DNA from: Euclidia mi
Taxonomy: Eukaryota; Arthropoda; Insecta; Lepidoptera; Erebidae
Direction: 5' to 3'
Length of the DNA stretch: 64,000 bases
NCBI GenBank assembly: GCA_944739405.2
Contig: OX123187.2
Coordinates: 80,150,450-80,214,449 of the forward strand
The translations under genes and the position numbers were made by a program. Positions 23,620-35,485 of this stretch are shown piece after piece; positions within the stretch are counted from its first letter, which is position 1; every line of letters starts with the position of its first letter. Below the pieces are notes generated by a model. It searched no databases. It had not been told where the DNA came from and was given only the letters and a program-made list of their open reading frames with translations.

Positions 23620-24114
23620 TCAGAGTTTTGTAGTGCTACTTTCTCGTTGTACACAATGATGAGGTAAAAAGTAACACGGCGATGCAAACGTATCAATACG
23701 TGTCATTTGCCCCAATACCAAATATTCCTTTAAATAATCTGAATACATCTGTTTCAACACGGGCGAACGATCTAACTTTCGTTCCAAAGCAAAAAATCCA
23801 TTTTTTGCCAATTCATATGAGTCGCCTAACGAATCAGCTGATTCTCGCAACGGAATTCGGACCGCGAACCTACCGTGATTGTCACGAGTGGTGGTGGAGG
23901 TAAAAATATCCTCGCACAACCTTTCATCCGCCGTAAGAATATTATTTGACGACTTGCCAATATCAACTTCTTCTAATTCCCAAAAACGTTTAATTTGATC
24001 ATCAAGTGAAATAGAAAAAGCGCAACGAATCATATTATTCGAGTATTTATTTTTAGAATGACTATTTAAGGATAGCGCTCCCGAAATAATCCATTCTAAA
24101 TGCGTATTTTGCAA
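23620..24114 (-). pseudogene. pol: BEL protease-RT linker region
   Basis: The frame shows the R-F-W-E-L-E-E segment, the G-R-F-A-V-R-I-P-L block and the E-Y-L-V-L-G-Q-M region found between protease and RT in BEL elements. No catalytic residue is expected here. Confidence 0.75.
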
Positions 24115-24243
24115 GTAAGGCCCACTCGGTAAGTGTATAAGGCCTTCCTGTAATAAACTCCAGAATACATCAGCTCAAATCAGCATATCGATGTCTACTG
24201 GTATGTGATAATCTGGGTCCGCGAGTGTAACGTTGTGCGGTAT

Positions 24244-24549
24244 TTATAACAACTGCACATCAACGTAAGTGTTCGGTAAACTAAATGTTATTTGAGGTAA
24301 AATGGAACAATGTAATTGTGTAGTAAAATTACTAATTCTCGAACGTATTAACAAGTCACAGGATTGTTCTGAACGCAGAACACTATTACCTATGCCAGTA
24401 ATGGAGAGAGTGGACTGTATGGGTGATAAACGCAACTTTTTGCAAAGTGAATCTGTAACGAAACATCTCTGGCTGCCACTATCGAGAAGGGCACGCGCAA
24501 TGATTTGTGTGTTGTTATGATAAACTTCAACGAGCGCGGTTGAAAGCAA
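24244..24549 (-). pseudogene. pol: BEL aspartic protease region
   Basis: The frame contains L-L-D-S-G-S-Q-R near its start, the D-S/T-G motif of retroviral aspartic proteases. It ends after 101 residues, before the second conserved block. Confidence 0.75.
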
Positions 24550-24570
24550 AACCTGTTCTATTGTTATAGA

Positions 24571-24858
24571 CTACACGGCTTGCTTAGAATGTGTTAATAA
24601 TGAAGATGCGTTCGTACGCACACTAGCCCTCGCATCGTCGCCGCTTGAGTCAGTGTGCGTGAGCGCAGGATTAAAACGAAGTGAATTGCAACTTGTGTTG
24701 TTATCTAAATGAATAAGATTATTATGTTTCTGTGAAAATTGCTTACAGGAACCGTACTTACATTGCTCTATCGAATGTCCAATACGTAAACAATTAATAG
24801 ATATCATATCTGATTTGTTAGACACGAAATTATATCGGTCATGTACAGATAGATTCAA
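24571..24858 (-). pseudogene. gag: BEL gag Cys/His region
   Basis: The frame continues gag after the foldback insertion, with C-L-R-I-G-H-x4-C-like and C-K-Q-F-x-Q-K-H residues of a degraded knuckle. The first knuckle (C-I-M-C-x-A-N-H-x4-C) lies on the other side of the insertion near 25430-25460. Confidence 0.7.
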
Positions 24859-24871
24859 AAATTTAATGCAT

Positions 24872-25410
24872 TATAGAGGAATTTAAACTTTCGTGGTCAC
24901 TATAATTACTTTTTACTGTTCCTGCGGGATATATACCACGTACCTTTGTTTTGAGTAACCGATATTTGGGCACTGTTGCAAGCGCCATGTTCACGGATGT
25001 ACTGAAGTATTGCGGGTGGATGAATGTTATAAACAAGTGAACCGGTCTACCCGCTTTCTTACTTGTTTATTGCGCGCACAACCACGCCACTGGATGTACG
25101 TCTATGCAACCATTGCATAGACGTACATCCAGTGGTACGTCTATGCAAAACCCGTGAACCACAAAAACTTCGACGACGTAGTGAGTACAGTGTGTCGCGA
25201 TCGAGTACAGTGTGAAAGTGAAAACGGTGGTAGTGGTTGTGCGCGCAATAAACGAGTAAGAAAGCGGGTAGACCGGTCCTCTTGTTTATAACATTCATCC
25301 ACCCGCAATACTTCAGTACATCCGTGAACATGGCGCTTGCAACAGTGCCGAAATATCGGTTACTCAAAACAAACGTACGTGGTATATATCCCGTAGGAAC
25401 AGTAAAAAGT
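24872..25410. mobile_element. Foldback element inside gag
   Basis: Inverted arms of about 180 bp (near 24904-25087 and 25237-25417) surround a small centre. The insertion interrupts the gag knuckle region. An identical 12-bp sequence AATTTAATGCAT flanks it at 24860-24871 and 25411-25422; the true target duplication is probably 8-12 bp of it. The open frame at 25059-25502 runs through the arm and is not a gene. Long arms and this duplication length recall foldback or Mutator-like elements. Confidence 0.8.
25087..25148. repeat. 23-bp perfect hairpin in the foldback centre
   Basis: The arms 25087-25109 and 25113-25135 are separated by 3 bases. A further direct copy of TACGTCTATGCAA follows at 25136-25148. 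Confidence 0.85.
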
Positions 25411-25502
25411 AATTTAATGCATGAATACAGCGCGTGATTGGCATTGCACATAATACATTTGAGAGCGCGCGACGACGACGGTTGACCTGTATGAGTACCC
25501 AC

Positions 25503-26655
25503 ACGAGATGGTTGTTTTTGTCAAACGAAAGAACGTAATTGTTGGGAAGATTGTGAAGTACTAACTGTTGGCTTTTTTAATGTTTCATTAATATACTTGT
25601 GACCTTGGGCTTGCACCATATCCAAAACATCTGAACTATACTTTAAAAATTGTAACAAATTGTCTAATGTAACTTTGGAATCTTTACAAAATGAACTTTT
25701 TTTATTCTCTGTATCGAATTAAGTGACAATCAAATAAATAACCAGTGTGTCCCAATATTCTGTGGGCTCACCCATTATTTTTAATGATTTCAGGTTTTTC
25801 AAAACGGAATCAAGAAGTTTTCTAAGTTGAATAGGCGATTCTTTCGTTATCGCTTGTAAAGAAAACAAGATTTAACATGATTGTAAATAATTAACCTATT
25901 GTTATCACATCTATTGGTCAGCAAGTCCCACGCCACTTGATAATTATCTGAACTAAATTCTAACGATTTTATAACGAGTAAAGCACTACCTTTCAATGAG
26001 GAACGCAAATAATGAAACTTTTGAATTGGATTTATTTCCGTTGCATTATGAATTAAAGAAAGGCATGTAAATATATGCCTTTATGCGGCGACTAAGTAAA
26101 GCGAATACAAGATTCAAAAATAATTAGAGTGGATACCATATATAATGGGTTGGCAGCTAATAAGGGGTATCGTCATAAGTAAAATGTAGCATATTAATAT
26201 GTCAGTAATAACCTTTGTTTTAATTTAAACTGGCAGCATTTTTTTTTTTGGGAACTGAATTAGTATCTAAGCGGCAACTTGATGATGAATAAAAAATAGA
26301 AAATGGACATAAATTTGGCAAATGATTTTGTCTTAAATGAAGTGTTTCGTATAAGTAAATAAGACGATTCAGTATTTTAAGCCAAGTTGACGGAGCCCTG
26401 CTTCGCAGGGCTCCTATTTTTGGGTATAGGGTCACAAGAAAACCTTACATAACCTACCTACTAACATTATTAGTCGCCAAGTCATTATTTATAGTTCCTA
26501 GGCTATTATTTCAATTGACTTGTATAGTTTATTTGCTACCTAAACGCAGCTGCTAGTTTTAAGTTTTTATAACACTCTTAGTTTTGAAGCCTATTTAATA
26601 TAATAGTCGCCAAAATATTTAATCTCTAGCAACTTATTTTATTAGTTGCAAACAT
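25503..26655 (-). other. Degraded gag interior with a hairpin
   Basis: Gag of the second BEL element is not open here. A 10-bp hairpin (26392-26401/26405-26414) followed by a T-rich run suggests a second inserted element between about 26080 and 26650, but I could not fix its ends. Confidence 0.4.
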
Positions 26656-27144
26656 TTAGTCATCTTTTAAGTTATTGGTCACTCGGAAAATAATAAGCTT
26701 TAAAGAAATAAATGTGTCACGGTACTCCAGCCAGTTTTCAAACGAACCGTCAAAGGAAGGTAATGAAATTGTAGGTAATTTAATTATGTTATTTGTGTTA
26801 TGATAACACTTAACGGATAAAACTTCACGTTTGTTAGAAATGCACCTAGCCAACGACATTGTTGTATAGTATTGAGATTCAATGGATTCTCTAATTTCTA
26901 ACTGCGGTAACTTCTCTGTCTCGTCACTGATATCCTCGATGCTAGATTGAATATCTAAAAATTCGTTAAAAACCTGTTCAGTATTAGTTATGCATAACTG
27001 CAACTCAACAATTTGTTCATCGAGTAACTAGGATTTTTCTAACGAATTAATGTATTTTACAAAAAGAGTGATTCTACCGCGTAAACTGCCACGTTTTTTA
27101 ATTAAATCACGTAAGTCCAGATCTTTTCCCATTTTGGTTGTCAT
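26656..27144 (-). pseudogene. gag: BEL gag N-terminal region
   Basis: The likely gag ATG is at 27142-27144. The frame meets a TAG at 27028-27030, then continues to 26656 with the I-S-L-P-S-F-D-G-S-F-x-N-W-L block of the DUF1759 gag family. The stop and the loss of the downstream part make it non-functional. Confidence 0.75.
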
Positions 27145-27427
27145 GTAGAAAACTGAAACAAGTAGGTACTTACAAGTAACACCGAGAATGAAGAAAGGTC
27201 ACGTACTCACGGGCACTGTAATGCAAAAATACACGGTATTAATACACTTCGAAACCTATCCAAAATCCACTTGCTATACCTCTTTGTCCCAGGTTTTCCT
27301 TCGATACGATTCTTCGTAAGATTTCGCCGTTGCAATTCGAATATTGTTTGGAACGGTACTTGCTAATCCAGAAAATGGGTTTATGATGCAACGACGAAGG
27401 TCCAGTGATCCAGCGAAGAAGTTCCAA

Positions 27428-27641
27428 TGTTGGGGACCAGTGTAAGGAGATGAAATGAGAACGCTGTCCAAACTCCAGTCCAAAGAAAACGATTTAATTT
27501 CAAATTAACGATTTTACGAAATGTAGTATAAAACGTATACGTTCTCAGCTGTGTTTGTTGGTGAGTGAGATAGGTCGCGGCGGTAGCGGCGGCGTCACGT
27601 TCCCTCCGCCCCCCTACCCTTCTCAGCTAGAAGCTTGAACA
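27428..27641 (-). repeat. 5' LTR of the second BEL element
   Basis: It matches 20485-20698. The primer site should be in the bases just left of 27428. I could not assign the tRNA. Confidence 0.92.
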
Positions 27642-27659
27642 AAGTTTAATGCCAGACTA

Positions 27660-27850
27660 AGATTAAGTTTAAGTGCGACTGCGGCGTATCGCCACATATA
27701 ATGAGCCATATTATTATGCTGACGTGCCCAAAATTCTGCACACTTGACGATATGTATCAATCAAGGCGAAATGCGATATGCCTTGCCGAATACTGGGCTA
27801 AAACCGTATGACAAGAGTGTTGTCATCGACATAAGAAGAAGAAGAATGCT
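27660..27850 (+). pseudogene. LINE C-terminal remnant
   Basis: It is similar to 9455-9720 (GTGCGACTGCGGCGTA, then GAATACTGGGCT) and is the simpler version of that locus, lacking its three hairpins. The BEL element inserted just upstream. Confidence 0.65.
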
Positions 27851-28261
27851 AGACTTAGTCCACATTTTCTTATTTTTTTACTGAATGCGAAAAAGGAGAT
27901 ATCCTGATTCAGTTTTATGGATGTGATTCGTATGTATGTATTGTATTGTAAAAGCAGCTCGTTATTTATTTAATTTTTGACATTTAGGTCTATCATAAAT
28001 TATATAAAACAAATGATGTCAGTTGAGTAAGAAGACGAGCAGTAGATTTGCTAGCCCCTTGTTGACAAATTTACATACGTATATATGAGTAAGGACAAAA
28101 CGTTTACTGCCTTTTTGGTATATATTCCAAAAGTACATTTTCATCGAACTCCATAGAAACAGTTTATTCGATTACATAAATTAAGTTCCGCTGAAATTTC
28201 TTTTCAAAATAAAATCAGTATCAAAATTAAAAAAAATGTTTCAGGCTTTTGTCGGGAATCA
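27851..28261. other. AT-rich sequence, nothing recognised
   Basis: No gene or repeat is identified. Confidence 0.4.
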
Positions 28262-28650
28262 AAATATCCAAGTCATCATCCTCTTAACGTTATCCCAGTT
28301 TTCAATCTGGGGTCCACTTTCTAGTCTAACCGGATTTGGCTGAATATTAGCTTTTTCACGGAGCGACTGCCTGTCTGACCTCCGCAACCCGAAGGGATAG
28401 CGATATTCCATGGTTTAGACTAGTGTCAGTTTATTTAGAAGGTACTGACACCCTGTAACGACTGTCAAAGATCTTCATGACAACCGGGACCGACGGCTTA
28501 ACGTGCTCTCCGAGGCACGGGACAAGCGATAATTAACAATTCAATACGCACATAACTCCGAAAAGTCATTGGTGCGCGCCGTGGATTAGAACCCGATACC
28601 CTCTGCATGGCAGTCTGTTGGAATATCCATTCGGCTATCGCTGCCTCAAA
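28262..28650 (-). mobile_element. tRNA-derived SINE, minus strand
   Basis: It is nearly full length and matches 45876-46238. The reverse complement starts with an A-box-like TAGCCGAATGG and a B-box-like GGTTCTAATCC. A core follows, then a 3' part ending near AACTGGGATAACG. Confidence 0.8.
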
Positions 28651-30864
28651 ATATCCAAGTACAAAACATAATTGCGAAGGCTCTGTCTCCTGAGATGTGA
28701 TGTCACCGTTTCATAATTAATTATTTCATTATAAATCTCTCCTAAATAATTAAAAATTCTCGTCGCGCGGTGTCGTCTAATTACTACGGTCAGGTATCGG
28801 TACACCAAAAGCTATGAAATATTGTAACTATATTCGTATTATGTAGTTGTTAGTATTGCTTTCTCCGTGCTTCGCTGAGCACGTTAAAACATCGGTCGTA
28901 ATTAATTCCATTGACAGTAATTATGGGAAGTCAGTACCTTTGATGGTACTGACTCTACTCGAAAGTACTCGTATTAGTATCGGAAATCGACGGAAAAAGC
29001 CTATGTTTTATTCTGACGTATAATAAACAAACACAGATATTGTTGTATTTTCTACGTACAGCCATTAATCTAGAAGATGTCATGCAATTTATCACATCTG
29101 AGACCAAAAGTTCACAATATTAAAACGCCGAAATTGGCTTTGTAAAATCGTTTTACGACGCTCATACGCAATAAGATCATTCAATATAAGTCCAGCTCTA
29201 CTCTAGATACAATATTTCATTTCGAATTGCCTTGACTCATTCATGATCAACATCTAAATAAGTTTTAATAGTTAAATCTTCGACACCAGTTGACACAGCT
29301 GTTCCTACCGTTTGACCCCGCCGTTATTAAATGAGCTTGGATAATCTGGCCGTGACGAGCGAAGATGTAATACAGTTATTTAGACGTCCCTACTAATGTT
29401 GGTCAGTAGTCATATTTAAGTAATAAGGTTTTTTAAAGTATTTTGATGCTGTTTTTGGAGTAATTTTGTGTAAGTTGTGTTTAATTTACTTGTTTATACT
29501 GGTCATGTAGCTTACAACTTGATATTTAACAGCTCCTATAGTAAATCGAGAAAGATCATAACTCGACCTAAAACACTGTACCAACCCGTCTGGCCAGCGT
29601 AGTATAGTAGGCCAAATTCTCTTATTGACTCATAGTTCAATAGTAGTACAAATTATGAGAGGCTTAAGTCCAGCAGTGGACTATAGACAATTATTGGGAT
29701 AGATGGACAATTCTTGGGATTAAGTTCCTCTCATTCAACACAAACAGTTTAGAAAATTATAAAATCTGATTGAATGTTTAATAGGCATTAGTGTTGAGTA
29801 TCTTGCCGATACTTGTCATCAGTAACCCTATCCTACGCCTTTTCAAGGCTATCTTTATCTCGCAAAACATAATATTTTAAGTATGGGCATGGTCCCATTC
29901 CGCACAAAAATGTATGGAAAGTGACCTCGAGCCAAAGTTAAGTTCTAAACAAAAATTCATAAATGTACATATTTTGACGCGAAACTGGCTAAATTATATA
30001 GTCTTACCTCTATTGAACTAGTAGATTACAGTTCATTTACTATTACATATCTATACTTTTTACAGTTTTTTGATAAACCATAATTTTGTGGTAGGGGTTA
30101 AATCTCTTATCTATTTAATTGCGTCGCAGAGTACAGCATCTCACCTTCGTCTAAGATAAACTATTGAAAGGTGAACGGACGTACGCTTGGAAAATCTATC
30201 ACGATAAATAATATTCGTATTGATCTGGAAATCACTATAGGATACAATAAATACAATGTCTACATCCATTGAAACATCAATGCTTAATATTTGTATGGGT
30301 TTTCCTTTGTCTAATACTAGAAATACTTATAGGTAATATTATTTCTGTTGAACAATAAATCTTATACGTAAAGTCAAATAGATTTTGAAGTGTATATTCA
30401 TTTGTAATATGTATATATATATAATATGCCTTTTATTCAATTCATAATAGATTCAACTCGGGCCAACCCAAGGTCACTACGGAACCCCAGTTAGTTTCTA
30501 TTATCAACAATCATTTCAGCAATATAGAATTCCTACGCAAACAATCATATACGCCTATTTTTACAATATCACTCACACCGACTCGTCTACAACGTACGTC
30601 GTAGCCAAACAAGTCTACGCCGTAGCCGTAGACAATTCGTAGACCCAATAACAATATCCATTACATTCAATCACAATATGCCTCACTTGCAATATCATGA
30701 TCTAATACAAACCGCACGGCATTAGATTATCTATACAATTTCGCGGATGTTCGACTCAGTGGTTACTGTGTTATCAATCAATCAGAATGCTATTACTATA
30801 AAACATGTAGGGATAAGACAGCTTGATCGCAAATTTTATGGTATAAAACATTTTATTTGTCAGA
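28651..30864. other. Long AT-rich stretch without recognised genes
   Basis: Only fragments are visible: a possible SINE piece near 28865-28905 (GAGCACGTTAAA) and a LINE-tail-like phrase near 29657 (GTCCAGCAGTGGAC). Nothing else could be supported. Confidence 0.35.
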
Positions 30865-30935
30865 GAAGAAGGTCAAACCGCAATCAACTAGTAAGCGGAC
30901 CCCGGGTTGCAACTGGAATAACGCTGGAAAGACGA
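30865..30935 (+). mobile_element. SINE 3' fragment
   Basis: It matches the last part of the SINE at 45876-46238 (AAGCGGACCCCGGGTTG, then AACGCTGG). Confidence 0.55.
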
Positions 30936-31831
30936 ATAAAAAGTAAATTCACTTGTTAGAAAATTACAAGTTAAACAACTTTCGTACTGTCGAACAATGA
31001 CTATACATTCAAACTTAATTCCAGACGCGGGTTCCAAGGTGATGGTCTTGAAACACAACCAGGATAGCGCTAGGATGACGATAATGAGTCATCAGGAAGG
31101 AGGGCAGGCATTCACTGCTATTTAAAACGTTGAGCGATTCTGCGAAAACTTGGAAAAACAAAATGGAAAATCATGATCGGTAGTTTGACAGACAAAGATT
31201 AATTATTGATTCAGTTATTGAAAAGGCAAAACAAGAGCCATGGATCTGGACTGTAAACACAAAACGACATTATGATTTCATGTTATTTTGTGTACTGTAA
31301 TACCAGTGTGAAAATATGGTCAAGGATGGTTGCACTGGTCATATGTATTTAAGAATATAGTATTGGTGTTATTTAGACACACAGACATTCAACAAGTAAT
31401 CGTGTTGATCACTCAAACTGGCCTCGATTCAGATTGGACTTCCAGCTTAAAGAAAGAAAGATTGATATTATTATTAAAAAATAACTAATAAATAAAAAAT
31501 AACCTTTTGATTACATAATGTAATTTAAACAATAATTATTTTAGCGTAATATGCAGGTAGTGGTATGAAAACACACCTCCACTCTAAACAAACATATTCT
31601 GCAATATATTAGTCTAAAGCCTGGTCTATACTCTCGCGCTAGATACAATTATTATCGATAATTATGTTTATTCTAATGAACAAGCACGCTAGCCTGTACA
31701 TACCTATTATTATTATCTGTGTCTTAATATTGCGGTATAATTTGCTGCATACAGACTGCGCGCCTGTGTAGTTTCAGCAATTGATAATAATACACATTTT
31801 GGACTAACTACACAATTATTTGAATATTGAA
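30936..31831. other. AT-rich sequence, nothing recognised
   Basis: No coding or repeat feature is supported. Confidence 0.4.
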
Positions 31832-32009
31832 TCACTACATAGTATAAAACAAAATCTGTCTTCTGTCTGTATGTCCCTATGTATGCTTAAATCTTTAAAA
31901 CTATGCAACGGATTTTAATGCAGTTTTTTTTAATAGATTGAATTATTCAAGAGAAATGTTTATATGTTTAAAACATATATGGCGGTACAAAGTTCGCCGG
32001 GTCAGCTAG
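31832..32009 (+). mobile_element. Short Helitron-like element
   Basis: It starts TC after an A and ends GTCAGCTAG before a T. The interior has GTCTGTATGTCC and the phrase AACGGATTTTAATGC, common in short insect Helitrons. The end at 48254 is the same type. Confidence 0.6.
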
Positions 32010-33059
32010 TACTTAACTAAGGCTGTTCTAATGTAATGTTTCCACAAAGCCACTGAATTAATTGTATTTTTGGTGTAAGTGCTCATTTTGGCGTTTCTTT
32101 TTAAAGGTATAGTTTCATCTTAAATACAATCATAATTTCAGCTAGGAGATGTCCACCGGTGGGCATAGACGGAGGTTTATGCGAGATGGATAGCTTCGGA
32201 GGAATCCAAAGCTCTCCACATAGACTGATCTTTAAAATGTAAACAAAAAGAAAAGTCTTGAGTTTTAAGTATCTAACTGCATCTAATTGCTATTTTGCTG
32301 TTGAAACTGGCCCAATATTGTAGATTTGAGTCCCACATGAGACAACACTTTATCTGAACCACAAATAGTATTTTCGATTCTTGGTTTGTAAAAGCCCTCG
32401 TGTTTTGGAATTTGTTCCTAGTTCAGGTATTCCCTTTAAATATCTCAATTTGTACGTCTGTCTTGACCTTTAAAAATGTGTAGTCGCAACATTCCAAACA
32501 ATATTAAAACTATTCAAGAACCTTCATCAACTTTTGCCTTATAAGTAATAAACACTTGATACAACATCATGTAAGCTATAAAAATAAGGTAAATTCTACT
32601 ACACAAAAAACATCATTACTAGGAGCGAACGTTACTAAAACTCATCATAACAAGCAGAAAACTGCATGTATCAGTTCTTATCTCGCGAACTAAGTAAAAG
32701 TTCAGCGCAGGTAATACTTTATGTACGATGAAGCTATTCGTAGTTTGACTAAATGCTACTTATGCACTTATGGAGTTTCGCAGGCGTAAAGTTTGCCGCA
32801 TAGTAGGAGTATATCGTTCATCTTACAATTAGGTGCTATCTGTTGTTAGAATCTTGAGTTATCTACTTTGAAACTTGCCTTGTCTCGCCTTGATGTAGTT
32901 TGCAAAGATACATTATGGAAAATAATTGAATAACTGGTGCTTAGTACGGATACATTATGGAAAATAATTGAATAACTGGTGCTTAGTGCGGATCACTCAA
33001 ATTGCTTGCATATGCTCACAGGTTAAATAAAAATCAGAATTCAGAAAAACGTGACTCCG
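32010..33059. other. Mostly unrecognised, with a LINE-tail-like fragment
   Basis: A LINE-tail-like phrase is at 32148-32170 (GATGTCCACCGGTGGGCATA). A 42-bp tandem duplication is listed separately. Confidence 0.35.
32907..32990. repeat. 42-bp tandem duplication
   Basis: Units 32907-32948 and 32949-32990 differ at one base. Confidence 0.95.
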
Positions 33060-33372
33060 CACCCACCGGCCCTGTATATAAACTATCTCCCTGCTGGGGT
33101 CGGATCTCTTCTCGCTATGTGCAGGGTAATGACATAGTCAACTGAGCTAAACAATTGTATGTTGGCAGACTTCACATGTCTTTCAAGAACATTAAGTACA
33201 ACTCGCAGACATACAGGTTTGCTCACGATGTTTTCCTTCACCGTTTAGGAAGCGATTATTAACAATTTAATACGCACATACGAGTAACTTCGAAAAATCA
33301 TTAGTGCGTGCCGTGGATTTAAAGCCGAGACCCTCAGCATAGCAGTCTGGCGGTCTCTCCACTAGGCTATAA
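33060..33372 (-). mobile_element. SINE, minus strand
   Basis: It shares the core with the other SINEs and has the phrase CACGATGTTTTCCTTCACCG in its 3' half (reverse orientation). The tRNA-like head is at the right end. It is of the same subfamily as 40255-40567 and 46770-47236. Confidence 0.75.
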
Positions 33373-33836
33373 ATGAAGTAGACTATTACTATGAAGTTTA
33401 TAAACCCTCTGCTTTCAATACAGTTATTATTCCTCAGTGTCTAATGTCTGCTATAGACATGAAAATAAACTCCCACCCACACATTTTACCCAAAGTCGTA
33501 TTATCCAGATTCCGTAGCTTCAACAAACCCATTGACGCAACGCTGGGCGAGACAAAACCTATAAAGGTACACAATAAGCACCGTGTGACATTATAAAATC
33601 TTTTGATCAGTGGCCCGTGAACAGCTGTAGTGAATATTTCTCTTTCTTTTTTTAAACATATTTCAACATAGACCTCTAAAATTTAATAATACTATATCAA
33701 GGGAATTATTTACTAACAACACTTTAAATACAATCAGAATGCATCATTATTATCAAAATACATTTATAAACCATCAATAACGTGTCGGCCTCCCAATTAA
33801 ACCGTAGTTTTGCGGGTGGAAACTGTTTCAAACTCA
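33373..33836. other. AT-rich sequence, nothing recognised
   Basis: No gene or repeat is identified. Confidence 0.4.
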
Positions 33837-34020
33837 AACTCAAAATCCTTTATTCATTTAGATCACAAAGTGACACTTATGAACGTCAAATTTAAACATT
33901 ATAACTGTATGCTTCTACATTTACATTTACTGCCACGTTCGCAATGCAATAGGTAGAACCATGAGAAAGAACGGGCAATAAAACTCACGGTCACTCTTTT
34001 TCAACGCCAGGTTTTTAATA
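33837..34020 (-). mobile_element. LINE 3' tail, minus strand
   Basis: Its reverse complement matches 42055-42225, including the conserved GCCCGTTCTTTCTCATGGTT-like block. No coding sequence is left. Confidence 0.65.
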
Positions 34021-34363
34021 ATACATAACAATTAAACTTTTGTAAGGTGCTGCAACTGTTATACCTTCTATGTTACTTGTATATATTTACTTTACATGAT
34101 ACTCAAGCATAATCAAGTTAAATTTTGATGTTCATTTAGTTAGCCTCCTGAACATAGACATGGTGAAACAGGAGCATCCACTTACATTATGCACCTAACA
34201 ATGCAGGCAATCCGCGCAAATGTTCAGAACCATGATGGAAATGATGAAGTTAAATATAAATAAAAAAATATACCAGCCCATAAGACCGCCATCGACCAGT
34301 CATCGCAAGTAGCACCCGTTCACGAGTATGACGCATGTGCCAGCCATCATCCCTCTCGCCATA
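34021..34363. other. Unrecognised sequence
   Basis: No feature is supported. Confidence 0.35.
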
Positions 34364-34684
34364 TCAGAGGGACAGGGATGACCCGACACACGACGCCACC
34401 ACAAGAAATGACATTTTAGTGAGCATGACGACAACGGTATACGAACCGGCAGTAATAAAATTAACAATCTGTTGGTATACTGACCATGAACGCGAATTAC
34501 CTCCATTTTCCAGATCATTAATTATAGCATAAATTTGTGAAAACGTGTGAAGAAATGCAAATGTAGTACCCATATTTAATTGACGTGATACCTTTTGAAA
34601 TACAACCACTGATCCAACTGATTGAGTACAAGACAATAAAATTAAACATAATAAATAAATAGTATCTAACGACATGAAAGACAT
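34364..34684 (-). CDS. Hypothetical hydrophobic ORF or exon
   Basis: A 106-residue frame has two hydrophobic runs (about residues 8-20 and 80-97), which could be membrane segments. Within it, an acceptor-like CAG on the minus strand (near 34607) and a donor-like GGAG|GTAATT (near 34493) could delimit an exon. It may be a piece of a multi-pass membrane protein such as a chemoreceptor, or a chance frame. I do not recognise it. Confidence 0.2.
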   Translation of the reverse strand: MSFMSLDTIYLLCLILLSCTQSVGSVVVFQKVSRQLNMGTTFAFLHTFSQIYAIINDLENGGNSRSWSVYQQIVNFITAGSYTVVVMLTKMSFLVVASCVGSSLSL

Positions 34685-34954
34685 CTAATGATGTGGTGGC
34701 GATTCCAAAAAACATCATTTACTTATATAATTTTATTGGGAATAGAATCATATTTGTTCTAAATAACGTACTAATATTACTAGTAACATTATCGCAGCTA
34801 ATTGGGCTTTACTAATAAGCGAACAGTTCTCGATTGCTGTAAACCTTACATCATTATAATGATGGAATCCTTCCAAAGGCAACTACGTAAACTGACACTA
34901 CGCGTGACGCAATTGCCTAATTTTATATCGGTAAAATCGAAAATCGGGCTCAGT

Positions 34955-35025
34955 GGCGTGCCATTGGAGAGGCCTATATCCAGCAGAGGGCAATGGCAGG
35001 CTGATGATGATGACGATGATTGCAT
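34955..35025 (+). mobile_element. LINE 3' end with (GAT)n tail
   Basis: The phrase GGAGAGGCCTATATCCAGCA followed by (GATGAT)n is the usual terminus of one LINE group in moths and butterflies. Only the last part of the coding end remains. Confidence 0.6.
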
Positions 35026-35485
35026 GGTAAAATGAAGTATTCTGCGCCTTACTCTTCTGAACATAGTGAGACAAGTATGTGGTAACCTACTACTGCTGTG
35101 TAAGGAACCATGACTTTTAATACTTGTAAAGAAAACAGGGTCTATTTATCATGCGGTCAAATTGTATGGCCGTTTTCAAATTCGTACAAACATTATAACC
35201 AATAAGTAAAATATGGTTTAAATAAAAAATAAAATAAAAATAATGACATAAAAATAGTTTATTTTCGTTACCACTTTTACAATATTTTTATTCTGTGGCC
35301 AAAGCCACCCAGGAAGCATATAGTAAAGCTTGTGTTGGGTGGATCTGCTCTTCTCTTCTGATCTGCTACTTTATGTGCGTGTGTTTATGTGCGTGTGAGT
35401 GACTTTGTGATGGTTTGAACATAATATTATTCTCCATTTCACCAATAAATTTTGTTACTTCTAGCCCTACGATGTGCTATCTTGG
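35026..35485. other. AT-rich sequence, nothing recognised
   Basis: No feature is supported. Confidence 0.4.

Larger units (their letters stand above)
20485..27641 (-). mobile_element. Second BEL/Pao element, minus strand, old
   Basis: Two 214-bp LTRs (TGT...ACA) are flanked by a perfect 5-bp target duplication AAGTT (20480-20484, 27642-27646). Inside, reading leftwards, are gag, knuckle, protease, RT, RNase H and integrase remnants. LTRs differ at roughly 14-15 positions (about 7 %), so it is much older than the element at 10022. The 7.16 kb include a foldback insertion at 24872-25410 and possibly another near 26080-26650. Confidence 0.93.

Noticed and set aside
25059..25502. 147-codon minus-strand frame
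   Set aside because: It runs through a foldback arm and the broken gag knuckle, so it is a fusion by insertion and not a gene.
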